A stretch of DNA of 6,777 nucleotides. Origin: Candidatus Poseidoniales archaeon. Lineage in GTDB: Archaea; Thermoplasmatota; Poseidoniia; Poseidoniales; Thalassarchaeaceae. Position 1 is the first letter of the stretch, and each line of letters begins with the position of its first letter. Below are positions 1 through 4,978 of the stretch, one piece after another. The DNA is taken from NCBI GenBank assembly GCA_022447885.1, contig JAKUTA010000065.1:1-6777 (forward strand). Reading direction: 5' to 3'. The position numbers and the translations under genes are program-made. Below the pieces are notes generated by a model. It worked only from the letters and a program-made list of their open reading frames with translations, did no database searches and was not told the DNA's origin.

Positions 1-1930
1 TGTAGCCGATGCTCACGTCATCTCGCAGTTGTCCGGAGGAGAGGATCTCGCCCGCCAGCCCAGGGTAGCGATCAGCGTCTGTCAGCCGCTGCTCCACCTC
101 ACCGATGCTGAGCGTCTCGGGAATCCCGTCGCGCTTGAAATCGGGTGTGTCATCAGAAGCGTACGCTCCCTTGGTGACCACCTGGCATGAGCCGTCTGTG
201 TCGGTGCGCTCGACGATGACCCAACCCGCTCCATTGGCATCGACCCATGAAATGTTCCACTGCGGAGCGCCTTGCCCGCGGATGTCGTGCGCTCTCCAGA
301 CGTAGCCCACGTTGGCGAACGCCGCCGCCGCCGCGCTCGCATCTCCTGCGTTGGTGATGATGCACTGCACCCCAGCCTCCAGCAGCCACTGCCGTGACGT
401 CTCGCTCCCGCTGGCGTTGTCGGGCATGTGCAGCCCCTGCTGGCCCCACGCCTCCCCCGGCTCGGGCACGTCATCTCCGGCGCGCGGTCGCCCCCCGTAT
501 CCGGCTCCCCAGTCGATCATGCCCGTCCCCTCCGAGTGGCTCGTGCGCGTCATCGTGTAGCGCAGTTTGATCGCCCCGTCAGGGAAGGCCTGATCGAGCA
601 CCAGCTCGGTGAGCGCCCCGCAGGTCGGGGAGTCGTGTCGCGGCTTCTCGATCTTCATGTCCACCTGCTGCATCACCGGCCATGGTGAGCCGGGAACCAC
701 GTGCAGGGTCATCTGCGCGTGTCCGAGGCACTGCTCGACATCGATGTTCTTCACGTAGATCTTCATGACGAGGCCTGCACTCGTCGGGAGCGAGTCCACC
801 ACCGTCCACGTCCAGCCGTCGTTCGACCCCGTGTTGCCGGGCTTGAGCAGGGAGTTCCCGAACAGGGAGTGGAGTCCGACCGGTTTCAGCGGGAGCAGCA
901 GTTCGGGGAGGTATTCCGTGAGCGATTCGGTGGGCAGGCCGTAGGAGACGACACGGTTGGTGTTGATCACCCCGTCACGCTCGAGTGACAGTGCCGTGTC
1001 GGAGCGCAGCAGGGTCTGGTCGGTGACTTCGGTCCAGGTGACGGTCGTCTGGTCGATGGCGTACCCGGACCGCTCGAACGAGGTGGTGCACTTGTCGAGG
1101 ACGAGCGTCTTGCCCGAGAAGGTCGCTGAGAGGCTGTGCTCGAGTTCCTGCTCGACGGCGAGGTAGGTGCGACCGTACGGTCCCTGCGCCCTCACGGCAC
1201 CGATGAGATCGGTGTCGCTGCCGTCGATCAACTCCGAAGTCGTGCCGCGAGCGACGGCGACGTGACCCACGCCTCCGAAGGTGATGTGCATCTCGGTGCA
1301 GACATCCTGCAGCGCTCCGCCGCTGGCGTCGTCGAAGGCGCGCACCATCTCCTCGCCCTCGATGTCCAGCGCGCCGCTGTTGATGACGAAGTCCATCCGG
1401 TCCCCATAGGTCACCGGGTCGGCGATGAACGGCTCGAGATGGGTGGTCAAGTACCAATAGCCGCCACCGGCGAGCAGGGAAATCACGACCAGAACGGCAA
1501 GCGTGCTGGGTCTGGTGAACACGGTGCGAACGCTGCGCGACATCTGCGTGGCCGCGTCGAGGGTTGAGACCGGCTCCGGCTCGAACACCTCCTCGACCTC
1601 GATGATGTCCGCATCGAGCAGGTCCGCTTCGAATGGCTCGTCGTCGAACTCGGCATCGAGGATCTCCGCTTCGAGGACCTCAGCCTCCAGCACCTCGCTC
1701 TCGTGCACCGCGGGGATGACCTCCTCCACCTCGGGTGTCTCGATGTCCGAGTCGTCGTCATCGAGGATGAGCGCATCGGCGTCATCCGCGTCAGCGGAGA
1801 TCGCGGCGAACAGCAGCCGGTCAACCAACTCCTGCTTACGGCCGCTGACCTTGAGGCCAGCATCGCGGCAGAGCTGCTTCAGTTCGACCACGGTCATGCT
1901 CGCAAGTTCTTCCTGTGAACTCCCAGCCAC
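1..1930 (-). CDS. SAP-domain single-pass membrane protein with large ectodomain (C-terminus cut by window edge)
   Basis: The frame is open for 643 codons to the left edge, so the C-terminus is missing. The GTG start at 1930 has AGGAG five bases upstream and an in-frame TGA at 1942-1940. The next start, ATG at 1897, would trim the beginning of the SAP domain. Residues about 8-40 match the SAP fold (MTVVELKQLCRDAGL, then VSGRKQELVDRLL), a helix-turn-helix known to bind DNA in other proteins. Residues about 46-120 are a very acidic linker with repeated VLEAE/ILDAE blocks. A short basic patch (SRSVRTVFTR) precedes a single membrane span at about 142-161. The remaining roughly 480 residues should lie outside the cell; they hold six cysteines (211, 281, 401, 437, 523, 582) and many beta-prone and Trp-rich stretches, with no family I recognise. 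By the positive-inside rule the SAP domain is cytoplasmic, so the protein could tether DNA or a protein partner to the membrane. That role is inference. The reading frame is firm; the function is unknown. Confidence 0.88.
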   Translation of the reverse strand, partial: MAGSSQEELASMTVVELKQLCRDAGLKVSGRKQELVDRLLFAAISADADDADALILDDDDSDIETPEVEEVIPAVHESEVLEAEVLEAEILDAEFDDEPFEADLLDADIIEVEEVFEPEPVSTLDAATQMSRSVRTVFTRPSTLAVLVVISLLAGGGYWYLTTHLEPFIADPVTYGDRMDFVINSGALDIEGEEMVRAFDDASGGALQDVCTEMHITFGGVGHVAVARGTTSELIDGSDTDLIGAVRAQGPYGRTYLAVEQELEHSLSATFSGKTLVLDKCTTSFERSGYAIDQTTVTWTEVTDQTLLRSDTALSLERDGVINTNRVVSYGLPTESLTEYLPELLLPLKPVGLHSLFGNSLLKPGNTGSNDGWTWTVVDSLPTSAGLVMKIYVKNIDVEQCLGHAQMTLHVVPGSPWPVMQQVDMKIEKPRHDSPTCGALTELVLDQAFPDGAIKLRYTMTRTSHSEGTGMIDWGAGYGGRPRAGDDVPEPGEAWGQQGLHMPDNASGSETSRQWLLEAGVQCIITNAGDASAAAAAFANVGYVWRAHDIRGQGAPQWNISWVDANGAGWVIVERTDTDGSCQVVTKGAYASDDTPDFKRDGIPETLSIGEVEQRLTDADRYPGLAGEILSSGQLRDDVSIGY

Positions 1931-1935
1931 GAGCG

Positions 1936-1940
1936 CTCCT
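1936..1940 (-). promoter_or_regulatory. Ribosome binding site deciding the GTG start of the SAP-domain gene
   Basis: On the minus strand AGGAG lies five bases before GTG at 1930. It supports the GTG over the downstream ATG at 1897, and only this start leaves the whole SAP domain intact. Confidence 0.6.
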
Positions 1941-1963
1941 CACTTCCGATGGGAATGCGGACG

Positions 1964-1971
1964 CCTTTCAA
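1964..1971 (-). promoter_or_regulatory. TTGAAAGG element upstream of the SAP-domain gene (candidate TATA/BRE region)
   Basis: The minus strand reads TTGAAAGG from 1971 to 1964. The same octamer precedes the neighbouring minus-strand gene (3480 to 3473). If it acts as an archaeal TATA-like box about 27 nt upstream of transcription start, the transcript would begin near 1941 and have a leader of about 11 nt that just contains the AGGAG site. It is a poor match to a classic TTTATA box, so promoter function is inference. Confidence 0.35.
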
Positions 1972-2013
1972 CCCCTTCGCATCGCGAGCGGGGGCGCGGC
2001 GCGGTTGTCACGA

Positions 2014-2032
2014 GCGGCCTCATAGAGGCCGC
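2014..2032 (-). other. Hairpin directly after the stop codon of the SGPP membrane protein gene
   Basis: GCGGCCTC and GAGGCCGC form a perfect 8-bp stem around a 3-base loop, two bases beyond the TGA of the upstream gene at 2035-2037. There is no T-rich run after it on the minus strand, so it does not look like a bacterial intrinsic terminator or an archaeal oligo-T terminator. It could stabilise or define the 3' end of the message, or reduce read-through into the SAP gene. Confidence 0.5.
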
Positions 2033-2034
2033 GC

Positions 2035-3450
2035 TCAGTTGGAGGCGCGCCATTCCTCGATCTGCTCGGCCGTCCAACCCCAGCCGCGCAGCATCTCGTC
2101 GGTGTACGCACTCGGGTCGACTGACTCCGAGTCAGGCGCAGCGTCCTGGGGCGCGGCTTCGGTCGCTCCCGTCTGCTCGGCGCGCCAGTCCGCGATCTGC
2201 TGTTGGCTCCAACCCCATCCGAGCAGCATCTCGTCGGTGTACTGGCTCGGATCCACGGTATCTGTCGCGGTCGTCTCCGCGGCCGGCGGCTCAGCGGCCG
2301 GTTCCTCGGCGACCTCCTCAGGCGCATCGACCGGTGGGCCGGAGGGTGACTCGGCGGGTGGTCCGGAGGGCGCATCGACCGGTGGACCGGAGGGTGGCTC
2401 GGCCTGTGGTTCAACTGGAGGTCCAGAAGGAGTCGATTCATCCACGGATTCCCCACTCTCCACCGGCGCCCCTCCATCGGTGTCGCCGCGCTCCTCCTCG
2501 GCGGCGTCGAGCACCTCATCCTCAAGTGAACGGGCGGCCGCCCGCTCAGGCTGGGCCACCTCCTTCCACGCCTTGCCAGCCCTTTGCGCACCGATGAACC
2601 CGAACGCGGCGAGGATGCCGAAGATGAGCATCAACGGAGCCAGCAGCGGACGGGGCCAGTTCGCCTGCACCTCGGCGTCCACGGTCGCCAACCATCCGTT
2701 CTCGATCACCGGTTCGATGTACTCGAACACGAAGCAGTAACGGCCAGCGGGCACGTTCATCTCGATGGTCGTGGGGACCTCGATGAGCAATGGCTCGCTT
2801 CCTACGTAGCGCAGGTCTCCAGGCAGGTCAGAGATGGAATCACCGAGCAGCAGCGAACAGCGTTTGGGGAACATCCCGATGCGGTAGTTCGTGGCCTGCC
2901 CATCTCCTCGGTAGGAGACTATGGTGATCTTCAGCGGCACTGTGGTGATGCCATCGATTGCCATCGGGAATCCGTAGAGGTTCAGGTCATGCTGGATGGC
3001 TCCTGAGAACCGGTCGCCGCCATCCCAGATCTTCTTGTCCATCAGGTCGATCTCGTCCTGCTGCCAGGTCATCGGATGGTTCGGGTTGTGCAGTTTCTGC
3101 AGGTCTACCTCATTGAACCCGTCATGCGGATTGTCAGAGGTGTCACCGTAGGTCACTGGCAGCCATGCGAACGTCCCGAAGATGACCAACAGACAGACCA
3201 TGAACACGACATTCCATCGCTTGAGATTCCGGGTCCGCTTCAACGACTTCGACTGTCCGCGTCGGTCGAGTTCCCGCTGCCGTGCCAGATTGCGCTCAGC
3301 GAGTTGCGAGAACGCTCCCTCTCCGTCCCGTTCCTTTCCGGGTGGCCCTGACGAACGACGTATCGGGGGGCCGCGACCCGGTGTACCCGACGACACCGAC
3401 TTCGGCGGTCCGCTCGGTCCGCTGGGTGGGCCTGAGGGACCGGGCTGCAT
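2035..3450 (-). CDS. Two-span membrane protein with SGPP-rich cytoplasmic tails and duplicated Trp-rich C-terminal motif
   Basis: The product is 471 residues from ATG at 3450. Residues 1-40 are Pro/Gly/Ser-rich with several SGPP motifs. Residues about 45-79 are charged and end in a basic cluster (KSLKRTRNLKR). Span 1 is about 79-98 and span 2 about 268-288, enclosing an extracytoplasmic domain of about 170 residues with two Cys (198, 239). The tail after span 2 is charged, then carries four SGPP blocks (341-376), then two copies of a motif reading YTDEML-GWGW-QI-WRA (about 399-426 and 444-470). By the positive-inside rule both tails are cytoplasmic. I recognise no enzyme family; the tails suggest protein-protein binding. 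The start was chosen because a TTGAAAGG element is centred 26-27 nt upstream, fitting a leaderless archaeal message; in-frame GTG codons at 3495 and 3498 would add about 16 residues. The gene lies upstream of the SAP-domain gene on the same strand, 104 nt away. Confidence 0.88.
   Translation of the reverse strand: MQPGPSGPPSGPSGPPKSVSSGTPGRGPPIRRSSGPPGKERDGEGAFSQLAERNLARQRELDRRGQSKSLKRTRNLKRWNVVFMVCLLVIFGTFAWLPVTYGDTSDNPHDGFNEVDLQKLHNPNHPMTWQQDEIDLMDKKIWDGGDRFSGAIQHDLNLYGFPMAIDGITTVPLKITIVSYRGDGQATNYRIGMFPKRCSLLLGDSISDLPGDLRYVGSEPLLIEVPTTIEMNVPAGRYCFVFEYIEPVIENGWLATVDAEVQANWPRPLLAPLMLIFGILAAFGFIGAQRAGKAWKEVAQPERAAARSLEDEVLDAAEEERGDTDGGAPVESGESVDESTPSGPPVEPQAEPPSGPPVDAPSGPPAESPSGPPVDAPEEVAEEPAAEPPAAETTATDTVDPSQYTDEMLLGWGWSQQQIADWRAEQTGATEAAPQDAAPDSESVDPSAYTDEMLRGWGWTAEQIEEWRASN
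2041..2256 (-). repeat. Two diverged copies of a C-terminal Trp-rich peptide repeat
   Basis: Within the two-span membrane protein, copy A (2173-2256) and copy B (2041-2121) both encode VDPS-YTDEML-GWGW, then a Q-rich or EQ-containing helix, then a WRA ending. About 27 residues each, separated by a short Ala/Pro/Asp-rich linker. Conserved positions include Tyr-Thr-Asp-Glu-Met-Leu and Gly-Trp-Gly-Trp, while the rest varies, so the protein motif rather than the DNA seems to be selected. The pattern suggests a small two-helix binding module. Confidence 0.75.
2323..2430 (-). repeat. Imperfect 24-nt repeats encoding PSGPPVDA-like blocks
   Basis: Residues 341-376 of the two-span membrane protein contain four PSGPP blocks; the last three are consecutive 8-residue units (PSGPPVDA, PSGPPAES, PSGPPVDA). 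The DNA units are recognisably alike but diverged. The same SGPP motif also occurs at the protein's N-terminus, on the other side of the membrane-spanning core, so both cytoplasmic tails share one low-complexity style. Confidence 0.75.
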
Positions 3451-3472
3451 GGCCCCCGGCAGACAGGTTGAA

Positions 3473-3480
3473 CCTTTCAA
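3473..3480 (-). promoter_or_regulatory. TTGAAAGG element upstream of the SGPP membrane protein gene (candidate TATA region)
   Basis: The minus strand reads TTGAAAGG from 3480 to 3473. Its centre is 26-27 nt upstream of ATG 3450, the expected place for an archaeal TATA box if transcription starts at the start codon. There is no convincing Shine-Dalgarno site before this ATG, which also fits a leaderless message. The same octamer occurs upstream of the SAP-domain gene. Confidence 0.4.
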
Positions 3481-3490
3481 GCCGCCGACC

Positions 3491-3505
3491 CGCACCACGG
3501 GTGCG
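3491..3505. promoter_or_regulatory. Palindrome in the divergent intergenic region (candidate operator)
   Basis: CGCACC and GGTGCG form a perfect 6-bp inverted repeat around ACG. It sits 10 bp from the TTGAAAGG element of the minus-strand gene and about 90 bp before the start of the ligase gene, so a dimeric regulator bound here could act on one or both divergent genes. In GC-rich DNA such a repeat can arise by chance. Confidence 0.3.
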
Positions 3506-3565
3506 CAAGGTCGTCATCGTATGGATTCGAGCCGGTCCCGGCGCGCGACGGCACACCAAGGTCTC

Positions 3566-3571
3566 AAAAAA
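3566..3571 (+). promoter_or_regulatory. A-tract upstream of the RimK-like gene (candidate TATA-like element)
   Basis: A run of six A in otherwise GC-rich DNA is centred 25-26 nt before ATG 3594. No Shine-Dalgarno site lies between it and the start. Spacing and composition fit a leaderless archaeal promoter, but the sequence is not a canonical TATA box. Confidence 0.35.
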
Positions 3572-3593
3572 GAAGCCGGACACGCACGCCGCG

Positions 3594-4811
3594 ATGACGA
3601 TGCGGCTGGCCATACTCTCGCGCGGCCTCAGGCTCTACAGCACCCAGCGTCTGATGGAAGAGTCGACGGCGCGCGGATGCAGCGTCGAAGTGCTGGACCC
3701 GTTGCAGCTCAGCATCGCGGTGGGCAACGAGGACGTGCGCATCCTCAACGAGGGCTGGCCGGTCGAAGTCGACGCGGTGCTGCCGCGCATCGGCTACTCG
3801 ATCACCCGGCACGGCGTGGCTCTGGTGCGTCAGTTCGAGCGCCAAGGAGTCTACGTCGCCAACAGCAGCAAGGGCATCACGCAGAGCCGTGACAAACTGC
3901 ACGCGGGGCAACTGCTCAGTCACAACCGAATTCCGATTCCAACCACCTGTTACGTGCGTACGTGGCAGGATGTGGAGCGGGCCATTCGATTGATCGGTGG
4001 GATGCCGGTGGTGATCAAGGTGAACGAGGGCACCCAAGGGAGCGGTGTCCATCTCATCCACTCCAGGGAGCAGGCGGAGCAGAAGACCTACAAGATGCTC
4101 TCAGAGGGCCACGACGTGCTGGTGCAGCAGTACATCGAGGAGAGTCATGGGAGTGACGTGCGCGTGCTGGTCGTCGGCGGCCGAGCGGTCGCCGCCATGC
4201 GCCGTCGGGCGCGCGGCAACGAATTCCGCAGCAACTTCCATCGAGGCGGAATAGTCGAGCCGGTCGACCTGACATCGGAATACGTAGATATCGCCTGCAG
4301 GGCAGCGCGGCTGCTCGATCTGGACATCGCCGGAGTAGACCTGCTCGAGTCCGACGCGGGCCCCCTCGTGCTCGAGGTGAACTCGTCACCGGGATTGGAG
4401 GGCATCGAACGGGCATCTGGAGTCAACGTCGCCGGAGCGATCATCGAGCACCTGATGCAGAACCACGCGTTCAGCCAGGTCGAACTCGACCAGTTGCTGC
4501 GCAGCAAGCCGAACCATGGTGTGCTGAGCCTCTCTGTCAACCGCCATCCGAGCCTTGCGGGACGACAGATCGGTGATATGTTCCAGGATCCCTCCGAGCA
4601 GGTGGTGTTCGCCATCGCCCGCGAGGGAATGCACGTCTGGAGGCCGCGGCGCACGTTCGTGCTGCGCGCGGGTGACGAGTTGGTGTGCTATGGAGAGTTC
4701 AGTCGGATCCGCGAACTGCTGAAGCCGTGGATGCAAGAAGAATCCGAGACCTCCGCGGAATCCTCAGTCGACCCGTTCGACGAGGGCCGCGACGAAGTTC
4801 CCAGCTGGTGA
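3594..4811 (+). CDS. rimK: RimK-like ATP-grasp glutamate ligase fused to a C-terminal RCK_C (TrkA-C) domain
   Basis: The 405-residue product aligns by eye with E. coli RimK (about 300 residues) through residue 290: LAILSRGLRLYS near the start, LPRIGYSIT (63-71), IKVNEGTQGSGV (141-152), FRSNFHRGG (211-219), AGVDLLES (246-253) and EVNSSPGLEGIE (261-272). Lys142 and the glycine-rich loop should bind ATP; Asp249, Glu261 and Asn263 are the expected metal ligands. RimK-type enzymes form an amide bond between L-glutamate and a C-terminal carboxylate. Residues about 307-377 then match an RCK_C domain (IAREGMHVWRP, then LRAGDELVCYG), a module that binds small ligands in TrkA and other transport regulators. 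An acidic 25-residue tail follows. RimK normally modifies ribosomal protein S6, which archaea lack, so the substrate is open; archaeal relatives act on cofactors (MptN, CofF) or LysW (LysX). The start at 3594 fits the upstream A-tract; ATG 3600 is the alternative. The gene is divergent from the SGPP membrane protein gene. Confidence 0.9.
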   Translation: MTMRLAILSRGLRLYSTQRLMEESTARGCSVEVLDPLQLSIAVGNEDVRILNEGWPVEVDAVLPRIGYSITRHGVALVRQFERQGVYVANSSKGITQSRDKLHAGQLLSHNRIPIPTTCYVRTWQDVERAIRLIGGMPVVIKVNEGTQGSGVHLIHSREQAEQKTYKMLSEGHDVLVQQYIEESHGSDVRVLVVGGRAVAAMRRRARGNEFRSNFHRGGIVEPVDLTSEYVDIACRAARLLDLDIAGVDLLESDAGPLVLEVNSSPGLEGIERASGVNVAGAIIEHLMQNHAFSQVELDQLLRSKPNHGVLSLSVNRHPSLAGRQIGDMFQDPSEQVVFAIAREGMHVWRPRRTFVLRAGDELVCYGEFSRIRELLKPWMQEESETSAESSVDPFDEGRDEVPSW

Positions 4812-4826
4812 GTCAGGACACCGTCG

Positions 4827-4849
4827 GCGTTCGGCACCTCGGCGAACGC
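4827..4849 (+). other. Hairpin downstream of the RimK-like gene
   Basis: GCGTTCG and CGAACGC form a perfect 7-bp stem around a 9-base loop, starting 16 nt after the stop codon. No T-run follows. It may shape the 3' end of the ligase message or be a protein-binding site next to the recombinase gene. Confidence 0.4.
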
Positions 4850-4860
4850 TCTGCGTTGGA

Positions 4861-4978
4861 CGGATAATCCCGCGTCATCCGGGAAGCATTGATAGTCATG
4901 CAATCTGGAGCCGGGTTCCCCGGTAGGGGATGGGATAGCCCCGCGTGGCTGAAAGCGCGGTCGAGAAGAAGGTTCGAG
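4861..4978 (+). promoter_or_regulatory. Structured GC-rich region before the recombinase gene (possible promoter and leader)
   Basis: An A/T-containing stretch, GGATAATC (4862-4869), lies inside a short inverted repeat (CGGAT at 4861-4865, ATCCG at 4877-4881) and could be a promoter element. Then CCCC (4918-4921) can pair with GGGG (4926-4929), which could instead pair with CCCC (4939-4942), while CCGCG (4941-4945) can pair with CGCGG (4956-4960). These options are mutually exclusive in part. If transcribed as a leader, the region could fold in more than one way before the ribosome site at 4967. It can also be read as an N-terminal extension of the recombinase, so the assignment is uncertain. 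Confidence 0.3.
4967..4973 (+). promoter_or_regulatory. Ribosome binding site deciding the ATG 4979 start of the recombinase
   Basis: AGAAGGT matches the AGGAGGT consensus at six of seven bases and lies five bases before ATG 4979. Upstream start codons in the same frame (ATG 4898, TTG 4889) have no comparable site at a good distance. Confidence 0.55.

Noticed and set aside
975..1457. A 160-codon minus-strand frame, Arg/His-rich, inside the SAP-protein gene
   Set aside because: It is in a different frame of the same strand as the long open SAP-protein frame, which has coherent domains through this region.
1503..2597. A 364-codon plus-strand open frame across the two minus-strand membrane protein genes
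   Set aside because: It is very Ser/Arg/Pro-rich, spans the intergenic gap of two well-supported minus-strand genes and has no recognisable domain. It is the antisense shadow of GC-rich coding DNA.
1949..2740. A 263-codon plus-strand open frame rich in Gly, Ser and Ala
   Set aside because: It mirrors the SGPP and Trp-rich repeats of the opposite-strand gene; its own repeats (TGGPEG) are the reverse-strand reading of those.
3282..3593. Upstream extension of the RimK-like reading frame by 104 codons
   Set aside because: The added residues have no similarity to RimK, overlap the start of the divergent membrane protein gene, and the ligase begins exactly where E. coli RimK begins (M-x-x-AILSR).
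4145..4736. Minus-strand open frames inside the RimK-like gene
   Set aside because: They lie antisense to conserved ligase motifs and have no recognisable domain.
4889..4978. Longer recombinase starts (TTG 4889, ATG 4898)
   Set aside because: No good ribosome site precedes them, while ATG 4979 has AGAAGGT at ideal spacing. They remain possible and would only lengthen a non-catalytic segment.
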